From VRUE01 sp033856195 (GTDB lineage: Bacteria > Actinomycetota > Thermoleophilia > Solirubrobacterales > 70-9): a stretch of DNA of 64,000 nt. Below the pieces are notes generated by a model. The model had not been told where the DNA came from and ran no database searches. It saw nothing but the letters and a program-made list of their open reading frames with translations. Each line of letters begins with the position of its first letter. The stretch's first letter is position 1. Shown piece by piece: positions 8,458 to 17,039 of this stretch. The position numbers and the translations under genes were made by a program. Where the stretch lies: NCBI GenBank assembly GCA_033856195.1, contig JAWVFL010000045.1, forward strand, positions 1 through 64,000. Direction: 5' to 3'.

Positions 8458-9204
8458 ATGATCGGCGTCGTTCTGATCGCATTTCTGGCGGGCCTCGCCG
8501 TCGGCAGCTTCGCCACCGCGGTTGCCCATCGTGTGCCCAGAGGCATCCCGATCGGCGCTTCGCGCTCGCAATGCCCAGCCTGTGGCGCGCAGATAACGGC
8601 CCGCGACAACGTGCCGGTGCTCTCGTGGGTGTTGCTGCGCGGCAGGGCGCGCTGCTGCGGGGCCCGGATCTCGGCGCGCTACCCGTTGACCGAGTTGGCG
8701 ACTGGCCTGCTCTTCGTTGCCACCGTGCTCGTCTACCGGCACGACGCGGCCGAGGCCGTGATCGGCCTGGTCTTCGTCGCGATGCTGGCGATCGTCACCC
8801 TGACCGACCTCGAGCAGCGGATTATCCCCAACAAGGTGCTGATTGCCGCCGCCGTGATCTGCGTCGCGATCGCCGCCCCGACCGATCCGGGCAGCCTGCC
8901 CGAGCGAGCAATCGCCGCGGCGGCAGCGGGCGGCGTCTTCTTCCTTGTCGCCCTCGCCTACCCAGCCGGCATGGGGCTCGGCGACGTCAAGCTGGCCGCC
9001 ACGATGGGCCTCTTCCTCGGCCGTGCCGTCGGGCCCGCGATCCTCGCCGGTCTCCTGCTCGGCAGCCTCGTAGGCGTCGTACTGCTCGCCCGTCACGGCT
9101 CGCAAGCCCGCAAGATGGCGATTCCCTTCGGCCCCTTCCTCGCCCTGGGCGGCGTGGTCGGCCTGCTCGCTGGCGACCAGCTGATCGATCTATACCTGGG
9201 CTGA
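8458..9204 (+). CDS. pilD: PilD-type prepilin peptidase and N-methyltransferase
   Basis: This 248-residue polytopic protease would cleave the leader of PilA and the minor pilins. Both catalytic aspartates are present: TDLEQRIIPN and the GxGD motif in GMGLGDVKLA. The cytoplasmic loop before them has the N-methyltransferase-type segment VPVLSWVLLRGRARCCGARISARYPL. Its first cysteine pair (CPAC) is normal, but the second, usually CxxC, reads ARCC, so one zinc-ligand position is Ala. About seven transmembrane segments are visible. It starts 21 bases after the secreted protein's stop. Peptidase activity should not depend on the altered Cys. Confidence 0.93.
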   Translation: MIGVVLIAFLAGLAVGSFATAVAHRVPRGIPIGASRSQCPACGAQITARDNVPVLSWVLLRGRARCCGARISARYPLTELATGLLFVATVLVYRHDAAEAVIGLVFVAMLAIVTLTDLEQRIIPNKVLIAAAVICVAIAAPTDPGSLPERAIAAAAAGGVFFLVALAYPAGMGLGDVKLAATMGLFLGRAVGPAILAGLLLGSLVGVVLLARHGSQARKMAIPFGPFLALGGVVGLLAGDQLIDLYLG

Positions 9205-9208
9205 CGAC

Positions 9209-9225
9209 GGCGATCTAAAATCGCC
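9209..9225 (+). terminator. Small hairpin after pilD
   Basis: GGCGAT (9209-9214) pairs with ATCGCC (9220-9225) around CTAAA, five bases after the pilD stop, followed by CCTTGTCC. It is a candidate weak terminator for the pilT-to-pilD unit. A second short inverted repeat (CCTTG...CAAGG, 9226-9240) follows at once. Confidence 0.4.
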
Positions 9226-9227
9226 CC

Positions 9228-9782
9228 TTGTCCACCAAGGCGCGCGAGGTCGCAATAGGAGCTGTCGTGACGTTCGTCCTCACGGGCGTCGGCTTCGCCT
9301 TCTCAGGGCCCCTTGCCGGCAGTATTTGTTTTTTCGCGGCGGGAGTGGTGGCCGTCATCCTCTGGACGCCCGTCGGCCATTGGCTTGGATTTAGTTCTGA
9401 AGCAGATGGCCCTGGAGTTGCGGACAAGAGCGGCGCCATTCGAGACCTGAAGCTACTTGCCACCGAAAATTCTGAAGCCAAGATCATTGTCTTTCCCATC
9501 GACCAGGTCCCGCTCGGCCGCGAAATTGCTTCCATCTTCGAGTTGGCCGATTGGGGCGTCAACTTCATCGAAACTCCACAGGAGGGCTTCGCTCGTCGCT
9601 ACGTCGAGGGCATCCCCGCCGCGCTCGAAAAGGCCGGTGTCTCTGCAATCGAGGAAAGCGTGACCAGGACGGCAATCCTGGTGGGTAACCCCAAGCACGC
9701 AAAAGCGGTTGCGTCGGTACGGGTGACGGTCGGACATCTCCTCGCCCGAGTTGGCAATGGCCGAATGGAGCCTGAGGACTAG
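9228..9782 (+). CDS. Small protein with two N-terminal membrane helices, unknown function
   Basis: I do not recognise this 184-residue protein. It has two hydrophobic segments (about residues 8-28 and 30-50), then a soluble alpha/beta-looking domain (AKIIVFPIDQVPLG ... TRTAILVGN). The TTG start gives a natural charged N-terminus; an alternative GTG at 9267 has a better AGGAG site 5 bases upstream but cuts into the first helix. Codon use is less G/C-biased than in the neighbouring pilus genes. It converges on the - strand pil operon with a 4-base overlap at its stop. A pilus role is only suggested by position. Confidence 0.55.
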   Translation: MSTKAREVAIGAVVTFVLTGVGFAFSGPLAGSICFFAAGVVAVILWTPVGHWLGFSSEADGPGVADKSGAIRDLKLLATENSEAKIIVFPIDQVPLGREIASIFELADWGVNFIETPQEGFARRYVEGIPAALEKAGVSAIEESVTRTAILVGNPKHAKAVASVRVTVGHLLARVGNGRMEPED

Positions 9783-10684
9783 CCGGCTTCTTCGGGCTTG
9801 CCGGAGGACTTCTGCTTCGGTTTCTTCCCGAGCGGAGCGACGTTGAGCTGGTCGCTCTTCAGCAGCCGCAGCTTCAGCAGTTCGATGCGGTAGGTGCGGC
9901 TGTTGGCGCCGTAGACGACGGTCTCGGGCAGGCCGGGTTCGAGGGCGATCAGCTGGCAGGCTTCGGAGCCGACGATGCAGATGCCGTCGCCGAAGAGGCC
10001 GGTGACCTTGTCCGAGACGAGCATCACGGCTCTCTTCGCGTCTTTGGTGACGCCGATGAAGGTCAGGGCCGGGACGTCGCGGCTGGGCAGCATCGTCATG
10101 TCGGGCAGGTCGTGGCGCACCGAGGCTTGCGGCTTGTCCTTGCCCTTGCCCGAGGAGACGGGTGTCACGCGGACGTCGATCGCCCACGAGTAGTACTTGA
10201 GCTGCCCGCCTTCGGGGGGTTCGCCGTTGCCTTCTTCGGCGGGCTGGGCGCCTTCCGTTGTTCCCGTGCTCGGTTCGCTTGGTTCGACCGTGACGCTGGA
10301 TTCTTCTCCTCCGCCCGGCGCGCCTTCGGCGCCGCCGCTTTCGCCACCACCTTCGTTCGAGTACTGCTGGACGAAGGGGTCCTTTGCGTGCTCGTTGGCG
10401 AGCCTGCGACGGTAGTCGCGCAGGCCAGGAGCCGATTTCGCGACAAGGAGCTTGCTCGTGGGGAGCGCCGCGCTCGGCGTGGCTATGGCGCCTTCGCTTG
10501 CCCCGGGTTCGGATTCAGAGGAACCGCCGCCCAACAGGAAGGGGACGGCGACGAGCGCAGCGATCAGGATCGCGACGAGCGGCAGCAGGTGGCGCTCGCG
10601 CAGGTCGTAGTAGATGTCGAGGAGGAAGTCCGGGACCTTGAGGTCCGGCGCCTTCAGCTCGGGCCCTTTCTTCAGGAAGTTCAT
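9779..10684 (-). CDS. Membrane protein in the PilP position of the pilMNO operon
   Basis: The 301-residue protein has a charged N-terminus, one transmembrane helix (LLPLVAILIAALVAVPFLLGGG, residues about 33-54), a Gly/Glu/Ser-rich linker (residues about 105-160) and a C-terminal beta-rich domain (LTFIGVTKDAKRAVMLVSD ... CQLIALEPG). Placement after pilM, pilN and pilO, with a 4-base overlap with pilO, makes it the positional counterpart of PilP, though it lacks a lipobox and is not recognisably similar. Inference: it is part of the alignment subcomplex in an organism without an outer-membrane secretin. Confidence 0.6.
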   Translation of the reverse strand: MNFLKKGPELKAPDLKVPDFLLDIYYDLRERHLLPLVAILIAALVAVPFLLGGGSSESEPGASEGAIATPSAALPTSKLLVAKSAPGLRDYRRRLANEHAKDPFVQQYSNEGGGESGGAEGAPGGGEESSVTVEPSEPSTGTTEGAQPAEEGNGEPPEGGQLKYYSWAIDVRVTPVSSGKGKDKPQASVRHDLPDMTMLPSRDVPALTFIGVTKDAKRAVMLVSDKVTGLFGDGICIVGSEACQLIALEPGLPETVVYGANSRTYRIELLKLRLLKSDQLNVAPLGKKPKQKSSGKPEEAG

Positions 10685-11505
10685 TGGGCCGGCTCCGATT
10701 CGGACGGGGTGCTCGTCGACGATTCAGGACTCGTCGTCACCGCCGCCGGCGTCGCGACCGAGGGGGCGGGTTCGGCCGGCGTCGCGCCCGCGGTGACCCC
10801 TTGGCTGGGGGGTGTCACATAAGTGGTCACCGCGAAGGTGGCGTTGAGGCGAGGGAAGCCATCGCCCCCGGCGTTGAGCGCGAATCCGTTCAGCGTCACC
10901 AGGCGGCCGTCGACGGCGACCTCGCTTTCGTCGGTGCCAACGAGGGAGTCGATGCCTTTGATGAAGTCGGCGACATCGAAGAAGTTGCCGCTGAACTTAA
11001 GGCTGTAGGGCATCACGGCCAGGCCGGCTGGGCCGATTGACGCTCCGAGGGGCATCAGCGAGGCGGCCGCCTCGGTTGGAGGAATGGTGGACGCCGCGGG
11101 AACGCCGCTGGGCGCCGCTTCGACAGCCGGCGCCACGGGGGCGGGGGCAGCCGGAGGGGCAGTGGATTCACCGCCTTCGTCGTTGAGCATGATGCTTTCG
11201 AACTTGACGTTGGAATTGCTGGCAATCTGGTTCAGCTCTACCAGCAATGAGGCCGTTTCCTCGCCCGCCGGGGCAGCCTTGCCGAGGACGACCAGCTGCC
11301 GATAATCAACCGGGAATTCGTGCTTGGCGGCAACGGCTTCGGTGACTTTGGCCTGCGCTTCAGCCAGGGAGGCTTGCGCCTGGCCGGCCTGGCTGGAGAG
11401 TTCGTCCGCTTCCTTGCGCTTGGGACTGAGCGCGAGCATCCAGAAGGCGATCGCGATGGCGGCGATGCCGAGAATCGAGACGATCAAGCGATTCGAGGAA
11501 TTCAT
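10681..11505 (-). CDS. pilO: PilO-like type IV pilus alignment protein
   Basis: The 274-residue bitopic protein has an N-terminal transmembrane helix (LIVSILGIAAIAIAFWML), a coiled-coil region (KRKEADELSSQAGQAQASLA) and a C-terminal ferredoxin-like domain (PYSLKFSGNFFDVADFIKG ... LNATFAVTTYV). An Ala/Pro-rich insertion at about residues 118-155 and a Ser/Thr/Pro-rich tail are longer than usual. It overlaps the PilN stop and the next start by 4 bases each. PilO normally pairs with PilN to link PilM to the pilus assembly site. Confidence 0.82.
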   Translation of the reverse strand: MNSSNRLIVSILGIAAIAIAFWMLALSPKRKEADELSSQAGQAQASLAEAQAKVTEAVAAKHEFPVDYRQLVVLGKAAPAGEETASLLVELNQIASNSNVKFESIMLNDEGGESTAPPAAPAPVAPAVEAAPSGVPAASTIPPTEAAASLMPLGASIGPAGLAVMPYSLKFSGNFFDVADFIKGIDSLVGTDESEVAVDGRLVTLNGFALNAGGDGFPRLNATFAVTTYVTPPSQGVTAGATPAEPAPSVATPAAVTTSPESSTSTPSESEPAQ

Positions 11506-12251
11506 TCTTCGCTCGTTTCGCTCGCCGGTTCGGCGGCTGCTTCGGTTGCCGGTGGCGCCGCCGCTTCGCCTTCGGCGGAAGTCGAGGCCACCGGCGCCGC
11601 GTCGAAGGCGACGACCATCTGGAACTGGGCGATGAAGTCCTGCGTTTGGCAGGTGGCCGAGGCAGCGCTGGCGCCGCCGGAGGAAGCGCCTTCGCTCGAG
11701 CCGCCGAGACTCGAGGACAGCATGCCGACGCGAGTCACCCCGTCTATCTCCTTGAGTGCCTGGACGAAGCCGGCGACGGCCTTCTGGCTGCTCGCGCAGC
11801 CGGTCATCTCGAGTGCCGGGCCTTCGACCGTGGAGCGCAGCGAGACGACGGCGGCGCCTTCGACCGAGACGCCAGGCGACGCCGTGCCGGTCAGATTGGT
11901 GAGCCAGACGTCGCCGGGCAGGATCAGCGCCAGTTCCCGCATTACCCGCTCCCAGTCGAAGCGGCTGTCGGCGAGGCTGGTGACGGTGGTGACACGCTGC
12001 TGGCGCAGGCTGTGGAACTGCGTGTATGCGCTGAGCGATTGGGCGCGGGCTTCGACGGCGGCGGCTTCGCTCTCCAGCGTTGCTATTTCGGCCTTGCTGT
12101 CGGAGATTCGAGTGTCGGTGACTGTCAAGAGGGCGACGCCAAGCACAGCGATTGCAAGGGCGCCCACGATCACGTAGGCGAGCGGCCCGCCGCGCATGGG
12201 GCGCCGCTCGCCGCTGCGCTCCTCGCTGGGGATCAGGTTGACGGGACGCAT
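11502..12251 (-). CDS. pilN: PilN-like type IV pilus alignment protein
   Basis: The protein has 249 residues. It opens with MRPVNLIPSEER, the conserved PilN N-terminus that inserts into a groove of PilM. A transmembrane helix (YVIVGALAIAVLGVALL) and a coiled coil follow (IATLESEAAAVEARAQSLS). The C-terminal domain contains WERVMRELALILPGDVWLTNL, typical of the PilN fold, and a Glu/Ala-rich tail. It starts 3 bases after the pilM stop and overlaps pilO by 4 bases, consistent with translation as one unit. Confidence 0.88.
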   Translation of the reverse strand: MRPVNLIPSEERSGERRPMRGGPLAYVIVGALAIAVLGVALLTVTDTRISDSKAEIATLESEAAAVEARAQSLSAYTQFHSLRQQRVTTVTSLADSRFDWERVMRELALILPGDVWLTNLTGTASPGVSVEGAAVVSLRSTVEGPALEMTGCASSQKAVAGFVQALKEIDGVTRVGMLSSSLGGSSEGASSGGASAASATCQTQDFIAQFQMVVAFDAAPVASTSAEGEAAAPPATEAAAEPASETSEE

Positions 12252-12254
12252 CGG

Positions 12255-13346
12255 CTATTGCTCCAGGGCAAGTCCGAATGCCAGGGTGAGACGAGCCGCC
12301 AAGGTCGGGTCGAGGCCGGAGAGCGTCTCCGGCTGCCCCAGCTCGATCGGCAGGCCGAGGGTTGGCTCCATCTGCGCGGCGAGGCCCGGGACAACGCTGC
12401 CGGGGCCACAGAGGACTATGCGCTCAACCTTCACGGCCCCCTCCTGGGCGGCGTAGAAGTCCAGCGAGAGGTGCAGCTCGTCGAGCAGGGAGGCGGCGCC
12501 GATATCGAGCGCCGAGCGGGTCTTGGTGATGACGGTGGCATCGCCCTCGATTTGCTCGACGGAGGTCTCGAGGCCGACGTGGTCGAGCCACATGCGCGCG
12601 TGCTCCTGGCTCAAGCCGGTGGTCGAGGCGAGGCTTGCGGCGATGTCTCCCAGGCCGACCGGCGAGACGCGGGTAAAGAGGCAGGCTCGGCCTTTGGCGA
12701 CGGCGAGGTTGGTGACGTCTCCGATGTTGCAATAGAGCACTGCGTCGGGAGAGGGCCCCACCCCCTCGCCTTCGGCCGCCGCGTTCGCCATCCCGCCGAG
12801 GGCCCGGATCATTCCGAAGGCCGATAGGTCGACGCCGATCGGTTCGAGGCCGGCATCGCGCAGGGGTTGGAGCGAGGCGGAGATCATGTCCCGGCGGGCG
12901 GCGACGACGATCAAGTCGATCTGCGGCGCGGCACCGTCAACGGACCCGACGCCGCCGATGACCCGGTGATCGATCACGGCCTGATCCAGTGGCATCGCGA
13001 TCTGCTCCTGGGCCGAGAAGCGGACGGCGGCGGAGAGCTCTTTTGGGTCCTCGATCGCCGGCAGCCGCAGGGTGCGGACGACGACGCGCTGGTTGGCAAT
13101 GCCGAGCCGCACGCGCTTGCAGAGCTTGTGCTCGGAGAAGAGGTCGGAAAGTGCCGCGGCGACCGTGGGGGGGTCGGTGACTTCGCCGTCGCGGAAGGCC
13201 TCGGCAGCCAGCGGAGCCGTAGCGGTTGCGGTCACGCTCGTGGATCCGTTGACCTGCACTTCGGCCGCGGCGATGCTGCCGGACTCGATCTCGAGCCCTA
13301 CTTGCGCGGAACCGTTCTTTTTCTTTTTCTGGAACAAGGAGGTCAT
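12255..13346 (-). CDS. pilM: PilM actin-like type IV pilus protein
   Basis: This 363-residue cytoplasmic protein has the actin-like ATPase fold of PilM/FtsA. A Lys-rich start (FQKKKKNG) is followed by the first phosphate-binding strand GLEIESGSIAAAEV. The family segments VRLGIANQRVVVRTLRLP and EQIAMPLDQAVIDHRVI follow, and then the second phosphate region IGDVTNLAVAKG and the adenosine region VLCGPGSVVPGL. It is the cytoplasmic partner of PilN. A 107-base gap separates it from the PilX-like gene upstream, so it may have its own promoter there; I could not identify one. Confidence 0.92.
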   Translation of the reverse strand: MTSLFQKKKKNGSAQVGLEIESGSIAAAEVQVNGSTSVTATATAPLAAEAFRDGEVTDPPTVAAALSDLFSEHKLCKRVRLGIANQRVVVRTLRLPAIEDPKELSAAVRFSAQEQIAMPLDQAVIDHRVIGGVGSVDGAAPQIDLIVVAARRDMISASLQPLRDAGLEPIGVDLSAFGMIRALGGMANAAAEGEGVGPSPDAVLYCNIGDVTNLAVAKGRACLFTRVSPVGLGDIAASLASTTGLSQEHARMWLDHVGLETSVEQIEGDATVITKTRSALDIGAASLLDELHLSLDFYAAQEGAVKVERIVLCGPGSVVPGLAAQMEPTLGLPIELGQPETLSGLDPTLAARLTLAFGLALEQ

Positions 13347-13453
13347 CGGCGAGGTGGCCGCGCGCCAACGGCGCCGGCGCCACCGGTCTTACATCGACCG
13401 TTCGGCCACGGAACCTTTGCCTTGCAACTACTTAGAATTCGAAAAACCAGCGA

Positions 13454-15025
13454 TTAACCGACGGTCTCGCGCCCGATCACCCAGTCCGCTTGGACCGGTG
13501 CGAGGAAGCTGGGGGGCGTGATCGTGTGCAGGCGGTCGTCGTAGTTGTAGCTCTTCAGGTAGCCGGTGCCGGTACCGGTGGTGCCGACGACGCCGCGATA
13601 CTTTTGCGAGATCGCACCGTTTACTTTCAGCGTTCCCAGCGCGCCGCCACAGTTGTAGTTGTCGACGATGAACGAGTGGTTGATCGCGAGGATCGCGGCG
13701 TCGACCGAGATGTTTGCAATCGACCCCACCCCGTTGGCGTTCGAGCTATAGGTGCAGGGGTGGTAAATGCGGATGAAGTTGTTGGCGATCAACCCCAGCA
13801 TGGCTTCTTCGCCGCTGGCGGCGGTGTTGCCGTCGATGATGATGTCGTTGCTGCTGGCGATCGTCAGCCGGCCCGAGTAACCACCGTGCACGTAGACGTT
13901 GCCGCATTCGGAGGTTTCCGGATAGGTGACTTCGAACGGGGTGTAGGCGCCGGAGCAGAGGTTGCTTTCGACGTAGACGACGCCATTGCCCGGCAGCGGG
14001 CCTGAGTAGAGCACTTCGCTATCGCAGTTGGCGCCTTTTTTAGCCACCGTCATCGAGCTGCCATTGAGGCAGATGTGGACCTGCCCTTTGTATTTGAAGG
14101 CAGGTTCGGTGATCGTTGCTAGCTGCGCGTTAGTCGCCGGCGGGATCAGGGCTGGCGAGCTGGTCAGGAAGGTGCCGACGAAGTTTGGAGTGCCGGAGCA
14201 GCTCGAGCCGGAGTGTTCGACTCCCGAGGTCGAGTACCAGCCTTTCCCTGATGCGCTTACCTCTACCGCATCGCTTGGAGTCCTTCCAAACGTGGGTTGG
14301 CCGCAGATAACTAGAGAGTCGTTGGTGTGAATGGGGCCATTGATCGAATCGCCGCCGACAAAGGAGATCACCTTGCAGTACTGTCCTCCAGAGTTGGGGA
14401 TTTTGGCGCTATTGCGACCTTCCAAGAGGGTCTTGGAGCACTGTTCGTAAGCCCCTTTGATCGTTGCTTCATCGCCGTATGTCACCGGATCGAAGGTCTC
14501 CAGCTGGGTGAAGTAGACGTAGTCGAGGAAGCTCGATGGCCTGAAGGTGGCGGTGATCGAGACTTGCGCTTTACCGACGAAGCCGGTGGAGCGGATGCGG
14601 AACGTGCCCTTGGTCGACCCGAGCGACTCGAGCATGGTCTGAGTCGCGGTGACGATTGTGGTCGGGTCGCAGATGGGGTTTCCGTTGGCCGGAAGGAGTT
14701 CGATCGCGTAGGTGGCGCTCGGATCGCCGGGTACCTGACGCCGGTTTGTGGTCGAGCCCGGCTGGTTGACCGCGCTGGGCGGGGTGACTTTCGTGCATTT
14801 GGCCCAGTAGCCGTTATCGCTGTGGAGGTGGAAGGAGTAGTCGTTGATCCCCGCTTTGGCGGCCTCGTAGGCGCGCTTGCGCTGCAGGTCGCGGCCGGTC
14901 GGGTTGATGTCCCCGCCGACGGCGTTAACGGTGACGAGGGCGATCAGGGCGACCATCGAGAGGCCGATCGTGGTCATGATCATCGTGAACCCGCCCTCGT
15001 CCTTCAGGCTCTTTCTTATTGACAT
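13454..15025 (-). CDS. PilX-like minor prepilin with large DUF7305-type domain
   Basis: The 523-residue protein starts with a prepilin-type segment, EGGFTMIMTTIGLSMVALIA, but the position equivalent to Glu5 of the mature pilin is Met. PilX/GspK-like proteins that lack Glu5 often cap the pilus tip. The remaining about 470 residues are rich in Gly, Ser and Asn with right-handed-beta-like segments (GGDSINGPIHTNDSLVICG ... GNVYVHGGYSGRLTIASSNDIII), resembling the DUF7305 domain attached to PilX-type proteins. It overlaps the PilW-like gene by 10 bases and is the third of three minor prepilins. Confidence 0.78.
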   Translation of the reverse strand: MSIRKSLKDEGGFTMIMTTIGLSMVALIALVTVNAVGGDINPTGRDLQRKRAYEAAKAGINDYSFHLHSDNGYWAKCTKVTPPSAVNQPGSTTNRRQVPGDPSATYAIELLPANGNPICDPTTIVTATQTMLESLGSTKGTFRIRSTGFVGKAQVSITATFRPSSFLDYVYFTQLETFDPVTYGDEATIKGAYEQCSKTLLEGRNSAKIPNSGGQYCKVISFVGGDSINGPIHTNDSLVICGQPTFGRTPSDAVEVSASGKGWYSTSGVEHSGSSCSGTPNFVGTFLTSSPALIPPATNAQLATITEPAFKYKGQVHICLNGSSMTVAKKGANCDSEVLYSGPLPGNGVVYVESNLCSGAYTPFEVTYPETSECGNVYVHGGYSGRLTIASSNDIIIDGNTAASGEEAMLGLIANNFIRIYHPCTYSSNANGVGSIANISVDAAILAINHSFIVDNYNCGGALGTLKVNGAISQKYRGVVGTTGTGTGYLKSYNYDDRLHTITPPSFLAPVQADWVIGRETVG

Positions 15026-15711
15026 GGCAGGCTCCCGGCTTCTGCTTCAAAGGATGGAGGGGTGAGGCGGAGCATCGCGCTGTTCGCGACGCTGGCTCCG
15101 ACGTTGCTGTCGCTGTTGGATGTTGTGGGTGGAAACCCGGTGAAGGCGACTTTGACCTGGATCACCGAGTTTGCTTCGGTCAGGCCGAGTTCTTTCGGCG
15201 GGACTGCGACCAGGTTTCCGTTCGAGTAGGTGTAGTAGCTGAAGATCGCGCTGCTCGGCGGGGTCGGCGTGACGTTCGAGGCGAGAGTCTGTTTCCCAAT
15301 CGGTGTTTCGGAGAATTTCGGGGGCATGCCACCGAGCGAGGGGTAGTCGGTCTCGACCAGGCTGGTGCCGCTGAGCGCGACTTTGCTGAGGATCGGTTTG
15401 ACCGTCGATGAGGACCCTTCCGATGCGGTGGAGTGGCTGAAGATGAGCGTGGTCCCGGTGCTGCCGACCTGGACCGGGGCGATCTTTGGCGTCACGCAGG
15501 CCGAGTGCAGCTGTTCGATGACCTTGACCAGCGAGATGCGAGCGTTCTGCGTGGCGTGGACGCGGGCGGTGACCCGGGCGCTGGCGTGCATGGAGGTGAT
15601 CATCAGTGTCGTCAAAGCGGTGAGCACGACCATCCCCAGCGCGGTGCCGACGACCAGCTCGACCAAGGTGGTGCCGCGCTCGTCGGCGAGCTGAAGCCGT
15701 CGCCTCAGCAT
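15016..15711 (-). CDS. PilW-like minor prepilin
   Basis: The 231-residue protein has a 13-residue leader ending in ERG/TTLVELVVG, with Glu5 present, then a hydrophobic helix (GTALGMVVLTALTTLMIT). The mature head begins with RVTARVHATQNARISLVKVIEQL, the usual PilW/GspJ start of the globular domain. It overlaps the PilV-like gene upstream and the PilX-like gene downstream. Such minor pilins prime pilus assembly and sit at the tip. Mature N-terminal Thr instead of Phe is seen in some minor pilins. Confidence 0.82.
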   Translation of the reverse strand: MLRRRLQLADERGTTLVELVVGTALGMVVLTALTTLMITSMHASARVTARVHATQNARISLVKVIEQLHSACVTPKIAPVQVGSTGTTLIFSHSTASEGSSSTVKPILSKVALSGTSLVETDYPSLGGMPPKFSETPIGKQTLASNVTPTPPSSAIFSYYTYSNGNLVAVPPKELGLTEANSVIQVKVAFTGFPPTTSNSDSNVGASVANSAMLRLTPPSFEAEAGSLPCQ

Positions 15712-17039
15712 GTTTGCCCGCTCACGGAACCGCTGCCCGAGACGTCGAGGTTGAGCGTCGTGGCGCTGGTTAGGCTCTGGACGACGACGCCGCTTTTTTT
15801 GATCCGTCGGTTCGTCCCGGCGACGTTTGCAGAGGCGCAGACTTCATAGGTCCCCCAGGGAAGGCCGGGGTCGGCGAGCACCCCTTTTTCGGTCTCTTTT
15901 TCGACCGTGGCGTAGATCCGTTCGAACGAACAGGTCCCGGTGATCTTGACTTTCGCGCCAACGATCGGCGTGCTTCCGGTTTTGACCGTGAGGTTGAGTG
16001 CCGGCACCTGGACGCTCGGTACCGGAGGGGGGACCGCTGCCCCACGAGGGACGGTGATTGCGGTTACTGCAGCCGCCCCCGGGGCACCGGATTCGCTTTT
16101 CGGGTTCGGGTTGTTGGAGGTGCAGGAACCCGCGTAGACGGCATACGGCGAGGTGAAGGGGAAGAGTTCTTTGGCTTCGACCGTCGGCGCGGGGATGCCG
16201 CCGACCGAGCTGAACGACTTCGCCGTTTCCATGCCCTGGTTGAAGACCATGATCGAGTTTTGGCTCGATTCTTTGAATTCGGTTGTGCTGCCAACCCGAT
16301 AGACGAAAGGCGCCGTGAAAGAACCCGGCAGGTCATAGCGGAGTTCGACCGGCTGGGTGCCTTGTTCGCTCACGCCCACCGTCTTCTGGCTCGGTGGTTT
16401 GCCGTTTTCGGCGACCAGCCCCGGGGCCGACGGGGTCATCGTGTAGTTCCCTTTCGGAATATCGCCGAAGATCGCACAGCCGGTTTCGTCGGTCGTCCTC
16501 ACGGCTGTCGTCGGACCCAACAACGATATTCCGACGCCGGAGAGGCCGCCGCCGGCGGCATTGAGCACCGAGACGATGATGGAACCGTTTTTCGGGTTGA
16601 GCGATCCGGTAACCGGCGAGAAGACGCTGCGGATTACGCTCGGCTTGCGTCCTCCCATGCCGGGCCAGGTCACTTTCGAGGTGATCTGCACATAGTCGGC
16701 TTTGATGTTTCCGCCGGTGCAGGAAACCCCGCCGGCGTTGTTGTTGACGAAGACCCCGCTCGATTCGATCGTGAACGTGGTGCCGTCGAGTTTCGGGTGG
16801 GTGGTTTGTTCCAGCCCGTCGAGGCTGGTCAACCTCATCGCCCGCAGCCGGGCTTGGTCTTCCTGGGCGACCGCGTAGCCCTTTGCGCCGTCGCGCTGCT
16901 CGCCGGCTGAGTGAGTCGTTGTCTGGAGGAGGGCGAGGGCGCCGCTGGCGACGATTGCGAGGACGAGCGCGCTAACCAGGACCTCGATCAGCACAAAGCC
17001 CCCTTCCGAGGGGCTTGAGCGCGCGGGCTTGATGGGCAT
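15705..17039 (-). CDS. PilV-like minor prepilin with Cna-B/prealbumin-like repeats
   Basis: The 444-residue protein has a prepilin leader ending in EGG/FVLIEVLVS with Glu5, a hydrophobic helix and an N-terminal head (AVAQEDQARLRAMRL). Beyond residue 150 come two beta-sandwich-like units of the carboxypeptidase-regulatory/Cna-B type: VSVLNAAGGGLSGVGISLLG with TDETGCAIFGDIPKGNYTM, and LTVKTGSTPIVGAKVKITG with GTYEVCASANVAG. This is long for a PilV and suggests a tip adhesin. It is the first gene of the - strand operon, and its ribosome site lies in a hairpin. Confidence 0.78.
   Translation of the reverse strand: MPIKPARSSPSEGGFVLIEVLVSALVLAIVASGALALLQTTTHSAGEQRDGAKGYAVAQEDQARLRAMRLTSLDGLEQTTHPKLDGTTFTIESSGVFVNNNAGGVSCTGGNIKADYVQITSKVTWPGMGGRKPSVIRSVFSPVTGSLNPKNGSIIVSVLNAAGGGLSGVGISLLGPTTAVRTTDETGCAIFGDIPKGNYTMTPSAPGLVAENGKPPSQKTVGVSEQGTQPVELRYDLPGSFTAPFVYRVGSTTEFKESSQNSIMVFNQGMETAKSFSSVGGIPAPTVEAKELFPFTSPYAVYAGSCTSNNPNPKSESGAPGAAAVTAITVPRGAAVPPPVPSVQVPALNLTVKTGSTPIVGAKVKITGTCSFERIYATVEKETEKGVLADPGLPWGTYEVCASANVAGTNRRIKKSGVVVQSLTSATTLNLDVSGSGSVSGQTC

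Noticed and set aside
13347..13453. Possible second GEMM-type riboswitch before pilM
   Set aside because: The - strand has GCAAGGCAAAGG but no second GCAAAGCC core and no matching P1, P2 and P3.
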